A stretch of DNA of 64,000 bases, from NCBI GenBank assembly GCA_963677935.2, contig CAXXEH010000001.1, positions 372,001-436,000 on the forward strand, read 5' to 3'. A program made the translations under genes and the position numbers. The notes below the pieces were generated by a model. The model was not told the DNA's origin. It worked only from the letters and a program-made list of their open reading frames with translations, and made no database searches. The stretch is from JAAFHB01 sp963677935. Lineage in GTDB: Bacteria > Bacteroidota > Bacteroidia > Bacteroidales > Prolixibacteraceae. Positions 9,583-18,410 of the stretch are shown here, piece by piece; the stretch's first letter is position 1; each line of letters opens with the position of its first letter.

Positions 9583-9630
9583 AATTTCTTTTACCTGCAA
9601 GTCATTATAGACTTGCAGGTAAAAGAAATT
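9583..9630. terminator. Perfect 20-bp hairpin after the peptide gene
   Basis: Bases 9583-9602 and 9611-9630 are perfect reverse complements (core TTACCTGCAAGT) around an 8-base loop, 12 bases after the stop of the peptide core frame. It is probably a terminator or attenuator between the peptide and the small membrane protein. Confidence 0.7.
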
Positions 9631-9674
9631 GCAATAAAAATGTTTTAAAATCAGTTAAATCAAAACTATAAAAA

Positions 9675-9878
9675 ATGAATATTAAGAAAATTATTGTTGC
9701 GATAATTGTGATGTACATCCTACATTTAATAGTAGCAAATTGGGCCCCAATTAAACAGATAATTACTGGCACATATGAGAAAGGATTTGTTTTTTATGAT
9801 CTTAAATTACTTATAATTTGCGCCTTAGTTGTTTTTTTAGTCTTAATGGCGCCATTTACCTATTTAAGAAAAAAGTGA
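9675..9878 (+). CDS. Small two-helix membrane protein, candidate immunity protein
   Basis: The 67-residue protein has two hydrophobic helices: residues about 5-22 (KIIVAIIVMYILHLIVANW) and about 44-60 (LLIICALVVFLVLMAPF). It has a short loop and a basic C terminus (YLRKK), so it should sit in the inner membrane. It has no family I recognise. It follows the double-glycine peptide by about 100 bases on the same strand, which is where immunity proteins of class II bacteriocins usually lie; that role is inferred from size and position only. Its ANWAPIKQIITG segment echoes the TNWPGFKQG end of the peptide. Confidence 0.5.
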   Translation: MNIKKIIVAIIVMYILHLIVANWAPIKQIITGTYEKGFVFYDLKLLIICALVVFLVLMAPFTYLRKK

Positions 9879-9938
9879 ATATGGCCGGCTCCTATTAAGA
9901 TTATCATTAATATTTTTTTCAGAAGATAAATACAACGA

Positions 9939-10997
9939 CTATTTTCTGAGAATAACCATTGTTGCACCGTATCCATATTCGCGGAAAGAGGCATCCTGAG
10001 AGTTGTATTTCGAATATTTGCGTTGTAATTCCCTCCGTAATTCATTTTTTAGAGTCCCATTCCCAACACCGTGAATAAACACGATCTTCTTCACATCCGA
10101 TTTAATTGCCCTGGCCATCTCTTCATGAAATTTATTCATCTGAACAGTGAGCATTTCGGGATTGGTCATATTCCTGAAATCATCAAGCAACTCATGGATA
10201 TGCAGATCAATTTCAACCAACTCGGTATTGGGTAGTGCAATCACCTGTTCTTTTGGTTTTGGCTCCTTATGCGCCACTGCTTTCGTAAAATCGTGATCCG
10301 AAAGCTTCTCAATTTCAGCCTTCATCCGGCTTTCGTTGATCTGAACCATCATCACCGGCACTTTGAAAAGCCGGGTAAGAACAAAGGAATTCGGTTTGTA
10401 AAACTTAACGGCTGAAAGTGTAATCTCTCTTTGCTGGAATGGATCGAGCTCCTTTGAGCGCTTTCTGAAATTAATCCACTGAAAACAGAATACAGGTAAT
10501 TCAGCGATCATCTCAGGTTTGATCAGTCCAAGGTAGATTTTCGAATTGGGACTTAATGTTCCGGCGGTAACGGTCTCAAAATTATATTTACCCTTCTGTG
10601 CAAATCTGAAAAGGAGCGTATCGTTGCAGTTATTGACCAGATACATCGAAATATTTCCGGTCGGAGGACTTGAAGGGATTTCAGGAACCAAAGCAAAGAT
10701 GAATTGGGGTTCCTCTTTCCCAGCAACCTGATTTTTATCCGAGAACCAGGGTTCGGCAGGTTTAACCTCCTTTTTTTCTACGGGTGCTGCAGGTTTGGGC
10801 TGCGCAACACTATTCCGTGTCCGTCCGCTTTCATAAACATCGGGTGAATTAACCACAATCAAGTTGTTAATCAAGGTTGGAACCTCAAACCCATCGTCTG
10901 TCTCAACATTTACCATATCCTTACTGATAACCGAGGTAATGCGTCCACCACCGACTTCGTTAAGAAACCTTACTTTATCCCCTATTTTTAATATCAT
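9939..10997 (-). CDS. DUF2027 and Smr-domain protein
   Basis: The 352-residue protein begins with an SH3-like DUF2027 segment (KIGDKVRFLNEVGGGRITSV), continues with a beta-rich central domain (about 110-230), and ends in an Smr domain (about 265-352) with IDLHIHELLDD, the conserved IVFIHGVGNGTLKNELRREL and a GATMVIL end. Smr domains occur at the C terminus of MutS2 and have nicking or RNA-cleaving activity linked to DNA repair or rescue of collided ribosomes. This combination is typical of Bacteroidota. It lies 68 bases downstream of metF on the same strand and may be cotranscribed. Confidence 0.85.
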   Translation of the reverse strand: MILKIGDKVRFLNEVGGGRITSVISKDMVNVETDDGFEVPTLINNLIVVNSPDVYESGRTRNSVAQPKPAAPVEKKEVKPAEPWFSDKNQVAGKEEPQFIFALVPEIPSSPPTGNISMYLVNNCNDTLLFRFAQKGKYNFETVTAGTLSPNSKIYLGLIKPEMIAELPVFCFQWINFRKRSKELDPFQQREITLSAVKFYKPNSFVLTRLFKVPVMMVQINESRMKAEIEKLSDHDFTKAVAHKEPKPKEQVIALPNTELVEIDLHIHELLDDFRNMTNPEMLTVQMNKFHEEMARAIKSDVKKIVFIHGVGNGTLKNELRRELQRKYSKYNSQDASFREYGYGATMVILRK

Positions 10998-11065
10998 GAA
11001 TAATTTTTATTTGAATTTGTTTTACAAAGGATATCCCTGAACTTCAGAAATATTATTTCCATGGA

Positions 11066-12019
11066 CTAAATCACCGCTTTAGCGATTTGTCTTGTGTTGT
11101 CAGAAATTCCATAAGTATAAATATGAAGGCAGGGGACTTTATGTGCAATCAAATCGCGTGCCTGCATGACGGCCCATTCCGTTCCGACCGTTCTTGCCTC
11201 CTCATTGGTTTTGCATCTCCTCACCTCTCTGGCAAACTCCTCAGGAATATCGATACTAAAAAGTTTTGGCAAAACCGTGATTTGGTTCATCAGCGCCAAA
11301 GGCTTAAGGCCAGGTATGATGGGCACCGTAATTCCGATGTTCCGGCAACGATCTACGAAGTCGTAGTATTTCTGATTGTCGAAAAACATCTGTGTAACAA
11401 CATAATCGGCGCCGGCATCAACTTTTTCTTTCAGGTTGATCAGGTCAATGTCGATATTTGAGGCTTCGAAATGCTTTTCAGGATATCCTGCAACACCAAT
11501 ACAAAAATCGAGCTCTGCGGTATTTTTAATTTCGGGATCGAGGTATTGACCCTTTTTAAGATGTACAATTTGCTCGACAAGCTCCTTTGCATGGGAATGT
11601 CCATCCCTCTCAGGGGTAAAAAAACTCTGTGATTTAAGCCCATCTCCCCTGAGAGCCAATACATTGTTAATTCCCAGAAAATTAAGATCGAGCAGCATAT
11701 TCTCGGTCTCCTCCCTGGTAAAACCGCCACAAACAACATGCGGGACAACGGGAATCTTGTAGGCATTCTGAATCGAAGCTGCAATAGCGACCGTACCAGG
11801 CCGTTTCCGAACGACCCTTTTCTCTAAAAGCCCCCCGGCCAGTTCACGGAACTCTACCTCGTCACGATGTGTTGTTATATTGATATACTGTGGATTAAAT
11901 TCAATCAGTTCATCAATGGTGCGGTATAATTTATTTGCATTTTGTCCCTTCAGCGGAGGAAGTAATTCGAAGGAGAAAACTGTCTTCTCCGATTGCTGAA
12001 TAATATCGATAACCTTCAT
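11066..12019 (-). CDS. metF: Methylenetetrahydrofolate reductase
   Basis: The 317 residues form the FAD-binding TIM barrel that reduces 5,10-methylene-THF to 5-methyl-THF for methionine synthesis. Visible signatures are FSFELLPPLKG at the N terminus, INITTHRDE, VPHVVCGGFTREETENMLL, GINNVLALRGDG and YVVTQMFFDNQKYYDF. The length fits the bacterial enzyme (about 290-320). It is cytoplasmic. It lies between DUF2027-Smr and the polyprenyl synthase, all on the minus strand; only 56 bases separate it from the synthase, leaving no room for a large riboswitch. Confidence 0.95.
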   Translation of the reverse strand: MKVIDIIQQSEKTVFSFELLPPLKGQNANKLYRTIDELIEFNPQYINITTHRDEVEFRELAGGLLEKRVVRKRPGTVAIAASIQNAYKIPVVPHVVCGGFTREETENMLLDLNFLGINNVLALRGDGLKSQSFFTPERDGHSHAKELVEQIVHLKKGQYLDPEIKNTAELDFCIGVAGYPEKHFEASNIDIDLINLKEKVDAGADYVVTQMFFDNQKYYDFVDRCRNIGITVPIIPGLKPLALMNQITVLPKLFSIDIPEEFAREVRRCKTNEEARTVGTEWAVMQARDLIAHKVPCLHIYTYGISDNTRQIAKAVI

Positions 12020-12075
12020 ATTTTTTTAGTTTCGGACTTTCTAAACCCTTATTTAAAACGGTTACAAATATAGTG

Positions 12076-13059
12076 TTATTTGATCCGCTTCATAATCTCG
12101 CCTGCAAAAGCCACAAGTGTACTTTTCTTATCTGCAGGAATGTCAATTTTCTCAAGTGCAATCAAAGCTTTGTCGTAAAAACTGCCCATCAGATCACGTG
12201 TAGAATTACTTACTCCGGTTTTTTCATAAATGGCACAGATTACAGCAATTTTCTGTTCAGGATCAAAATCCGATTTTAATAACCAGTGGTTTAACTGTAA
12301 TAGTGTTGCGGCATCACAGGCCTCTGCAGCTTTGAGTAGTAAATAAGTTTTCTTATTGGCACAAATATCACCTCCCTGTTTTTTCCCAAATACAACCGGA
12401 TCACCATAAACGTCGAGCCAGTCGTCCTGTAATTGAAAGGCAAGGCCTATGTTAATCCCAAATTCATAAAGTAGATTGGCATGTTTCTGACTGGCATTTG
12501 CTAGCAATGCCCCCATTTTAAGGCTTGCAGCGATGAGCACAGCAGTTTTCAACCGGATCATTTCAAGGTATTCAGCAACAGTGACATTATCCTTTGTCTC
12601 AAAATCCATATCCAATTGTTGTCCTTCACAAACTTCGAGGGCAGTGTCAGAAAACAGTGAAAGCAACTCCTGCAATTTGGGGCTGTTCACCTTAGCTGCA
12701 TAACGAAATGCAAGAATAGACATCGCATCTCCACTTAGGATGGCAACGTTTTCGTCATACCTCATATGTACAGTGGGCAAACCACGTCGCACCTCTGCCT
12801 TATCCATAATATCGTCGTGCAGAAGGGTGAAATTATGGAAAATCTCGATCGCCATTGCAGCTGGCAATACTGGTTCAACTGAATCTTCAAATATTGAAGC
12901 GGCATACAACATCAATGCCGGACGAATCCGTTTCCCACCGATCCCCAGGGAATAAGCGACAGGCTCATAAAGTTTGCAGGGAGCTGCCTGAGCAATATTT
13001 ATTATCTCCTTCTGAAAAGCTGCTTCAAAATAAGCAACCAGACTATCTAAGCTGTCCAT
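12076..13059 (-). CDS. Polyprenyl (isoprenyl) diphosphate synthase
   Basis: The 327-residue trans-prenyltransferase has both aspartate-rich motifs: LLHDDIMDKAEVRRG (first DDxxD, about residue 85) and FQLQDDWLDVYGD (second, about residue 210), plus the GGKRIRP substrate-binding signature. It condenses IPP with allylic diphosphates to make FPP/GGPP or longer chains for quinones and carriers. Two residues before the first motif are small, so product length is uncertain. dxs, encoding the first step of the same isoprenoid route, is 1.6 kb upstream on the same strand. Confidence 0.9.
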   Translation of the reverse strand: MDSLDSLVAYFEAAFQKEIINIAQAAPCKLYEPVAYSLGIGGKRIRPALMLYAASIFEDSVEPVLPAAMAIEIFHNFTLLHDDIMDKAEVRRGLPTVHMRYDENVAILSGDAMSILAFRYAAKVNSPKLQELLSLFSDTALEVCEGQQLDMDFETKDNVTVAEYLEMIRLKTAVLIAASLKMGALLANASQKHANLLYEFGINIGLAFQLQDDWLDVYGDPVVFGKKQGGDICANKKTYLLLKAAEACDAATLLQLNHWLLKSDFDPEQKIAVICAIYEKTGVSNSTRDLMGSFYDKALIALEKIDIPADKKSTLVAFAGEIMKRIK

Positions 13060-13131
13060 TTTTAATCGATTGATGAATTGTTAATTTTTCCGTCACATCA
13101 TCAGACGAAGATAGGAATTAAAAAGATAAAC

Positions 13132-13175
13132 AAAAAAGAGCCGGAAGGATATCTTCTCCTACCGGCTCTTTTTTT
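13132..13175. terminator. Rho-independent terminator
   Basis: AAAAAAGAGCCGG and CCGGCTCTTTTTT form a GC-cored stem with a 17-base loop and T-runs on both strands. It lies 16 bases past the bactofilin stop and would end that minus-strand transcript. Confidence 0.85.
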
Positions 13176-13190
13176 AAACGGGATAAACCA

Positions 13191-13586
13191 TTACCTAATT
13201 TCCTTTGGCGATCCCAGGTAATCCAGTTCATTAATTGTTCTTTCGCTTCCCCTCATCTTACAGATTCCGGTGAAACGGGCTCCAGGTTCAACAGAGAAAC
13301 GTCCCATATTCAAATCACCTACGATCAAAGCAGTCGATTTGAGGGACAATAAATCGGTTACGTCAATTCCCCCCTCCACATTGCCCATGATTTCAGCAGT
13401 ATTTGCAAAAATTGAACCCTTTATTCGTGCTTCCGGGCCAATTACCACACGACCTTTACAATTAAGGGTTCCTTCCAATACTCCGTCAAGCCGGATATCT
13501 CCGTCAGACTCTATTTCCCCTGTAATTTTTGTGTCCTGCGCAAAAGTGTTTAACGCTTTAACCTCATTGATAATTGGTTTAGCCAT
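13191..13586 (-). CDS. Bactofilin (polymer-forming cytoskeletal protein)
   Basis: The 131-residue protein has the bactofilin beta-helix (DUF583) from about residue 15 to 115: repeating short strands such as KITGEIESDGDIRLDGVLEG, NCKGRVVIGPEARIKGSI and VIGDLNMGRFSVEPGARF with regular G turns. Bactofilins self-polymerise at the membrane and organise cell shape or wall synthesis. The N-terminal tail is short and without a membrane helix. A strong terminator follows. Confidence 0.92.
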   Translation of the reverse strand: MAKPIINEVKALNTFAQDTKITGEIESDGDIRLDGVLEGTLNCKGRVVIGPEARIKGSIFANTAEIMGNVEGGIDVTDLLSLKSTALIVGDLNMGRFSVEPGARFTGICKMRGSERTINELDYLGSPKEIR

Positions 13587-13740
13587 TTTTTAAGATTTTA
13601 AGTGGAACAGGAAAGATTTCAATTCGCTCTAAATCCTTACTATTAGCATGAAACACATCAAAATTGCACAGAATCTATCACCTGATCTTTAATACCCTAC
13701 TGTTCATTAACCAAATTGGTGAAGCTCAGCGATCAGAAAA

Positions 13741-13926
13741 CTAAACTGCTGCAATCTTTTCGATTGCCAGTTTACCTCTGTAGTAACCGCAGTCCTGACA
13801 TACAGTGTGATATTTCACAGTTGCGCCGCAGTTCGAACAAGTAGCTAAGGTTGCAGGTATCGCTTTGTCATGCGTTCTGCGTTTATCTCTTCTCGTCTTG
13901 GAATGTTTGTGCTTTGGATGTGCCAT
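13741..13926 (-). CDS. rpmF: 50S ribosomal protein L32
   Basis: The 61-residue protein begins AHPKHKHSKTRRDKRR, the usual basic L32 start. It carries a zinc-ribbon pair of cysteines, CSNCGATVKYHTVCQDCGYY, and ends normally. It is a structural protein of the large ribosomal subunit. The gene lies 17 bases after the DUF177 gene, the conserved yceD-rpmF order of many bacteria. Confidence 0.97.
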   Translation of the reverse strand: MAHPKHKHSKTRRDKRRTHDKAIPATLATCSNCGATVKYHTVCQDCGYYRGKLAIEKIAAV

Positions 13927-13943
13927 TTTTAAAAATCTTTACT

Positions 13944-14477
13944 TTAATTACCAATAATTTTTCTCAAATCGTTCCACCTTGGATCTACCGGATCATTCTC
14001 TTGTATTTCAGGTGCTTTTAATTCCTCTAATTTTCGAAGCATCTCCGGATTACAAAGGCTTTCGCCATTCTGACCATCAGGATGAACATGCCTGATTGGT
14101 ATACTTAATACAATAAACTCATAAATCAATTTTGCAACCTCAATCTGATGCGCTCCCGGATGGATATAAATTACATCATCTCCATCGTCAGTTTCAGTTT
14201 CGCTAAACTTCACCAACATAGGGTACTCGTTTTTGATCGGTTGTAAATAAGGTTCAAGACAACGATCGCAAATTAATTCAACCTCACCTTCAACAATAAA
14301 TGCCAACCTTAAGTAGGTAGACCTTTTCTCCAGTTCAACCTGGATAATGACACTCCCTTTCTCTATTTCACTCTCCTCGAATCCGGCAAAAAAGCGTTCG
14401 TCTACTGAAAAATCAAACAAATGCTTCCCCTCTTTCAACCCGGAAAACGTAATAGTATATTGCGAAAGGTAGTTCAT
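13944..14477 (-). CDS. DUF177 (YceD-like) protein
   Basis: I start this at MNYLSQYTITFSGLKEG (177 residues) because a GGGGGA purine run precedes that ATG; an in-frame ATG 45 bases further up gives an unlikely extension. The DUF177/YceD pattern is visible, with two cysteines in ELICDRCLEPY near residue 80 and a C-terminal DPRWNDLRKI typical of the family. YceD proteins pair with L32 and have been linked to ribosome or rRNA maturation. Its operon partner rpmF follows 17 bases downstream. Confidence 0.88.
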   Translation of the reverse strand: MNYLSQYTITFSGLKEGKHLFDFSVDERFFAGFEESEIEKGSVIIQVELEKRSTYLRLAFIVEGEVELICDRCLEPYLQPIKNEYPMLVKFSETETDDGDDVIYIHPGAHQIEVAKLIYEFIVLSIPIRHVHPDGQNGESLCNPEMLRKLEELKAPEIQENDPVDPRWNDLRKIIGN

Positions 14478-14625
14478 ATCGTTCCCCCTTTTAAAGCTTT
14501 GCAAAAATATAAAAATTTCCAATACAACCGAGAAAATATTTTATTTGATCGGCATTACATCCAGACAGCAGTTTTACATCTGTTTCATGCTCACAATGAA
14601 CACTTAACAGATCATTTAGATTCGA

Positions 14626-16539
14626 TTACCCTAATCCTGAAACCAGTTCACGAACTGAACGACTAATTCCTTCGGCATCGAATCCGCATTCATGATAAAG
14701 CTCCTCCTGTGTTCCATGTTCGACGAACCTGATAGGAACACCTAACCTTTTAATAACTATTTTCTTATCCGACGCAGAAAAATACTCAGCCACGGCACTG
14801 CCAAATCCACCTTCGATTACCCCGTCTTCAACCGTAATCAGGGTATTGAATTCTGAAGCAACCTCATCAAGAATCTCATAATCAATAGGCGAGACAAAAC
14901 GCATGTCATAATGTGTGAAAGTGATTCCCTCCTTCTGTAGGAGAACTGCAGCCTGTACGACCAAATTCCCTGCATGACCAATCGAAAGTACCGCCAGCTC
15001 TTTACCATCGCTGATTTTCCTCCCCTTCCCTACCACAATCTCCTCAAACTCCCTTTCCCAGTCAACGATAGGTCCGTTACCCCGTGGATAGCGGATACTG
15101 AAAGGACCTTTACCGGGAAGCTGTGCAGTATACATCAGATTACGCAATTCTACCTGATCCATTGGTGCAGAAACAATCATATTCGGGATATTACGCATAA
15201 AGGCAAGATCAAATATTCCATGATGAGTTGCCCCATCGGCTCCGACCAGCCCACTGCGATCGAGGCAAAACACAACTTTGAGATTTTGTAGGGCCACATC
15301 GTGGATAATCTGATCGTACGAGCGTTGTATAAATGAAGAGTAGATATTCACAAATGGCAGCATCCCTCCAGCGGCAAGACCAGCAGCAAATGTAACTGCG
15401 TGAGGTTCGGCAATTCCAACATCAAATGTTCTTTTTGGGAACACCTTCATCATCATGTTCAGCGAGCAACCCGAAGGCATTGCCGGAGTAATCCCCACAA
15501 TTTTTTCGTTTTTTTGAGCCAGTTCAATAATTGTCTTTCCAAAAACATATTGATATTTGGGTGATTCAGGAACATCCGAAATGGTGGAGAATACCTCCCC
15601 TGTATTGATATCAAATTTTCCGGGCGCCGCATGCCATTTGGTGGCATCAATCTCTGCAGGGATGAATCCCTTCCCTTTCTTAGTGACCACATGCAAAATT
15701 TTGGGTCCAGGTATCGCCTTTAAATGGCGAAATATTTGCACCAAACCCACAACATCATGACCGTCAACAGGTCCGAAATACCTGAACCCAAACGATTCAA
15801 AAAGATTACTCTCGCGAAAAACAACCGATTTTAACACCCGCTGCTGCTTGCGAAGCATCTTTCGTGCAAATGGCCCTATCCAGTTGATCTTCCCAAGGGT
15901 CCTCCAGATTTTTGTTTTCAGATTGTTGTAGGTATAGGATGTCTGCAACCGGATAAAATATTTGCTGAGCCCCCCAACATTGGGATCGATCGACATATTA
16001 TTATAATTCAGAATAACAAGTACATCCGCTTTCGATGCACCAGCATTATTCAATCCCTCAAAGGCCATGCCACCCGTCATTGAGCCATCACCTATCACAG
16101 CAATCACTTTCCGGTCCTTCTCCCCTTTTAAACCGGAGGCGACAGCAATGCCAAGAGCAGCAGAAATCGAAGTCGAAGAGTGCCCAACACCAAAAGCATC
16201 ATATTCACTCTCTGCCATTTTGGGAAAACCGCTGATCCCTTTATATAACCGATTGGTAGAAAAAGACTTGCGACGACCTGTCAGTATCTTATGACTGTAA
16301 GCCTGATGCCCTACATCCCATATTAACTGATCATACGGCGTATTATATACATAATGAAGTGCTACAGTCAGGTCAACTACACCCAGACTCGCACCCAGAT
16401 GCCCCGGGTTCGTAGCTGCTTCGCGAATGATAAAATCCCTTAATTCTGCGCAAACCGACGAAAGTTCTCCTTCCTTCAGCTTCCTCAGATCAGCAGGAAA
16501 ATCAATATTGTTGAGTAAATTACTTTTTAAATCAGCCAT
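14626..16539 (-). CDS. dxs: 1-deoxy-D-xylulose-5-phosphate synthase
   Basis: The 637-residue thiamine-diphosphate enzyme condenses pyruvate and glyceraldehyde-3-phosphate, the first step of the MEP isoprenoid route. The TPP motif is visible (VIGDGSMTGGMAFEGLNNAG starts near residue 147 with GDG, completed by LNYNNMSI). Other signatures are GHLGASLGVVDLTVALHYVY near residue 44, WDVGHQAYSHKIL, and the C-terminal transketolase part with GIAEPHAVTFAAGLA and LDRSGLVGADGATHHG. Full length for the family (about 620-640). Cytoplasmic dimer. Confidence 0.97.
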   Translation of the reverse strand: MADLKSNLLNNIDFPADLRKLKEGELSSVCAELRDFIIREAATNPGHLGASLGVVDLTVALHYVYNTPYDQLIWDVGHQAYSHKILTGRRKSFSTNRLYKGISGFPKMAESEYDAFGVGHSSTSISAALGIAVASGLKGEKDRKVIAVIGDGSMTGGMAFEGLNNAGASKADVLVILNYNNMSIDPNVGGLSKYFIRLQTSYTYNNLKTKIWRTLGKINWIGPFARKMLRKQQRVLKSVVFRESNLFESFGFRYFGPVDGHDVVGLVQIFRHLKAIPGPKILHVVTKKGKGFIPAEIDATKWHAAPGKFDINTGEVFSTISDVPESPKYQYVFGKTIIELAQKNEKIVGITPAMPSGCSLNMMMKVFPKRTFDVGIAEPHAVTFAAGLAAGGMLPFVNIYSSFIQRSYDQIIHDVALQNLKVVFCLDRSGLVGADGATHHGIFDLAFMRNIPNMIVSAPMDQVELRNLMYTAQLPGKGPFSIRYPRGNGPIVDWEREFEEIVVGKGRKISDGKELAVLSIGHAGNLVVQAAVLLQKEGITFTHYDMRFVSPIDYEILDEVASEFNTLITVEDGVIEGGFGSAVAEYFSASDKKIVIKRLGVPIRFVEHGTQEELYHECGFDAEGISRSVRELVSGLG

Positions 16540-16691
16540 TTAAGGGATACAAAATTTCAGACTATTTTAAATGCAAATGTAGGGATAAAACTTTATCCGT
16601 TAAATAAGAACCTGCTTTAAACGATTTTATTTAGAGAATGCCACCTGTCCTGTTCATTGCAATACATTAATATCTAATTATATATCGACAA
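16540..16691. other. Intergenic, nothing recognised
   Basis: A/T-rich sequence upstream of dxs on the minus strand, which presumably contains its promoter; no gene or clear structure was seen. Confidence 0.3.
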
Positions 16692-16823
16692 TCAGTATAA
16701 TGACATATCAGTTCTCTCCCGGTTTTTAAAACGGGTAATATGAGTATAACCAATTTCTTTCAGGATTGTTCGTGCGGCTTCGAAATCGAAGGCAACCTGA
16801 TCATCGTTATGTGACCAAAAATC
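16692..16823 (-). pseudogene. Possible C-terminal gene remnant
   Basis: The minus strand carries an open stretch of 43 codons between stops that looks protein-like: DFWSHNDDQVAFDFEAARTI, then LKEIGYTHITRFKNRERTDM. The LKEIGYTHI pattern resembles the end of class I SAM-dependent methyltransferases. There is no start codon in frame after the upstream stop, so it would be a leftover fragment. Evidence is only the look of the peptide. Confidence 0.3.
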
Positions 16824-16845
16824 TTAAACCGAATAGCCTACCGGC

Positions 16846-18291
16846 CTATTTTTCTCCCCATACAGAATTTAGTTCATAAACTGCCATCTCCTTCACGAAC
16901 AATTCGCCACCCTGAGTCCATAAGGTTAGACCATCATCACTTTCAGCAGGGGTAAAACAACTGCTCATCACAACCTCGCCATCATTGGCAAAAATTTCAA
17001 TTGAAGCCCGGTCTAAAAGAATTTCAAATTGTAATAATCCCCCTCTGGGTTCGACAACGGCCTGTCCCCCCATGCAAGCGAGCAATTTTTTATTCGAATC
17101 ATACCGGATCTCAGTACCAACCTCCTTCTTTCCGTTTCGAACAAGGAATCCAAAACCATCAGAACTTTTTGGATCAAAGGTCGCTTTGATATGAAGTGTT
17201 TTACCTGAGATACCACCGACTAAATTTCCATTAAGGCCGGGAATGATGTTTTTTTCTTTTTTGATCAGGTCCTTTTTAGTATGAAGCGTTAAAATGGCGT
17301 CTATCGGCTTTTTGCAAAGTGTTATTCCCAACTTTGTAGTTCGCAGGGATAGCTCACATGGGAAGGTCATCTGTCCGTTGAAAGGCATGTCGGGAAACTC
17401 TCCCCCTCTCATCCAGGCAAGTTGAATCAGCTTTCCATCGGGCTGGTTCGACCAAGTTTGAGTCGCATAAAAATTCTTTCCATAATCGAGTGTTCTCTTC
17501 CTGGTCTCGGGAGTAAATTGCTTTCCATCAAAGGTTCCTACACGATATTCTCCGCTACCACCAAGTAATACCCATTTTGATTTTCCTTTATCGCCGTCAA
17601 GCGGAAGTTCAAAAAGGTCGGGACATTCGTAAAAACCTTCAATATGACTCTGTAATTCCCAATTAATCAAATTCTTGGAGGTAAATATAGAAATTCCCTG
17701 CTTCGCCTCATCTCCACCTGGTTTCCGGTAAAGTACCATCACCCAGCTTCCTGAAGGGCGGTGAAAGAAAACTTTTGGATCGCGTGCGTCATCCTTGGCA
17801 AAGGGGATCAGGGGATTTTTATCGTATTTGTGCCATGTACGACCTTTATCATTACTAAAGGCAAGCCTTTGTCCGCACTCGAAACTGGTGTAAAAAATCA
17901 GGAGTGTTTTTTCGCTCCCCTGTTGTAATCCTGCAGTATTATTTTCATCAACAATTGCGCTACCTGAAAATGCGGTCGCATGACTTTTATCTTTTGAATC
18001 TTCATCAGGTGAGATGGCGATGGGCAGGTGTTCCCAATGAACCAGGTCCTTACTTACCGCATGTCCCCAGTGCATAAATCCCCACTCCAAACCGTTTGGA
18101 TTATACTGGTAAAAAAGATGATACTCACCTCCGTACCATACCAGTCCATTGGGATCATTCATCCAGTTCTTCTCCGGCGAGAAGTGGAATTGGGGCCGGT
18201 ATTTTTCCTGGTAATATTTCTTATCCGATTTATCGGGAATGGTCGTAAAAGCCAGGTTAGTAGCAATTAGAACAAAAATTAAATATCTCAT
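16846..18291 (-). CDS. Glycoside hydrolase family 32 fructan hydrolase
   Basis: The 481-residue secreted enzyme has a signal peptide (RYLIFVLIATNLAFTTI). The five-bladed propeller carries the GH32 triad: the nucleophile Asp in WMNDPNGLVWYGGEYHLFYQ near residue 42, the transition-state Asp in ARDPKVFF near residue 166, and the acid/base Glu in YECPDLFELP near residue 222. A C-terminal beta-sandwich follows (ASIEIFANDGEVVMSSC). It should split levan, inulin or sucrose, releasing fructose, in the periplasm or outside. No SusC/D pair or fructokinase is adjacent, so the exact substrate stays open. Confidence 0.93.
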   Translation of the reverse strand: MRYLIFVLIATNLAFTTIPDKSDKKYYQEKYRPQFHFSPEKNWMNDPNGLVWYGGEYHLFYQYNPNGLEWGFMHWGHAVSKDLVHWEHLPIAISPDEDSKDKSHATAFSGSAIVDENNTAGLQQGSEKTLLIFYTSFECGQRLAFSNDKGRTWHKYDKNPLIPFAKDDARDPKVFFHRPSGSWVMVLYRKPGGDEAKQGISIFTSKNLINWELQSHIEGFYECPDLFELPLDGDKGKSKWVLLGGSGEYRVGTFDGKQFTPETRKRTLDYGKNFYATQTWSNQPDGKLIQLAWMRGGEFPDMPFNGQMTFPCELSLRTTKLGITLCKKPIDAILTLHTKKDLIKKEKNIIPGLNGNLVGGISGKTLHIKATFDPKSSDGFGFLVRNGKKEVGTEIRYDSNKKLLACMGGQAVVEPRGGLLQFEILLDRASIEIFANDGEVVMSSCFTPAESDDGLTLWTQGGELFVKEMAVYELNSVWGEK

Positions 18292-18410
18292 ATTTAAAGA
18301 ATTATATAATCTTCATAGGATTATTTAGTTATGGCCAAATATACATTATCTATTTTGCATTCTTGTATCCTGAGTTCTATATTGTAACTTTGTAACGATT
18401 TATTAAAGTT

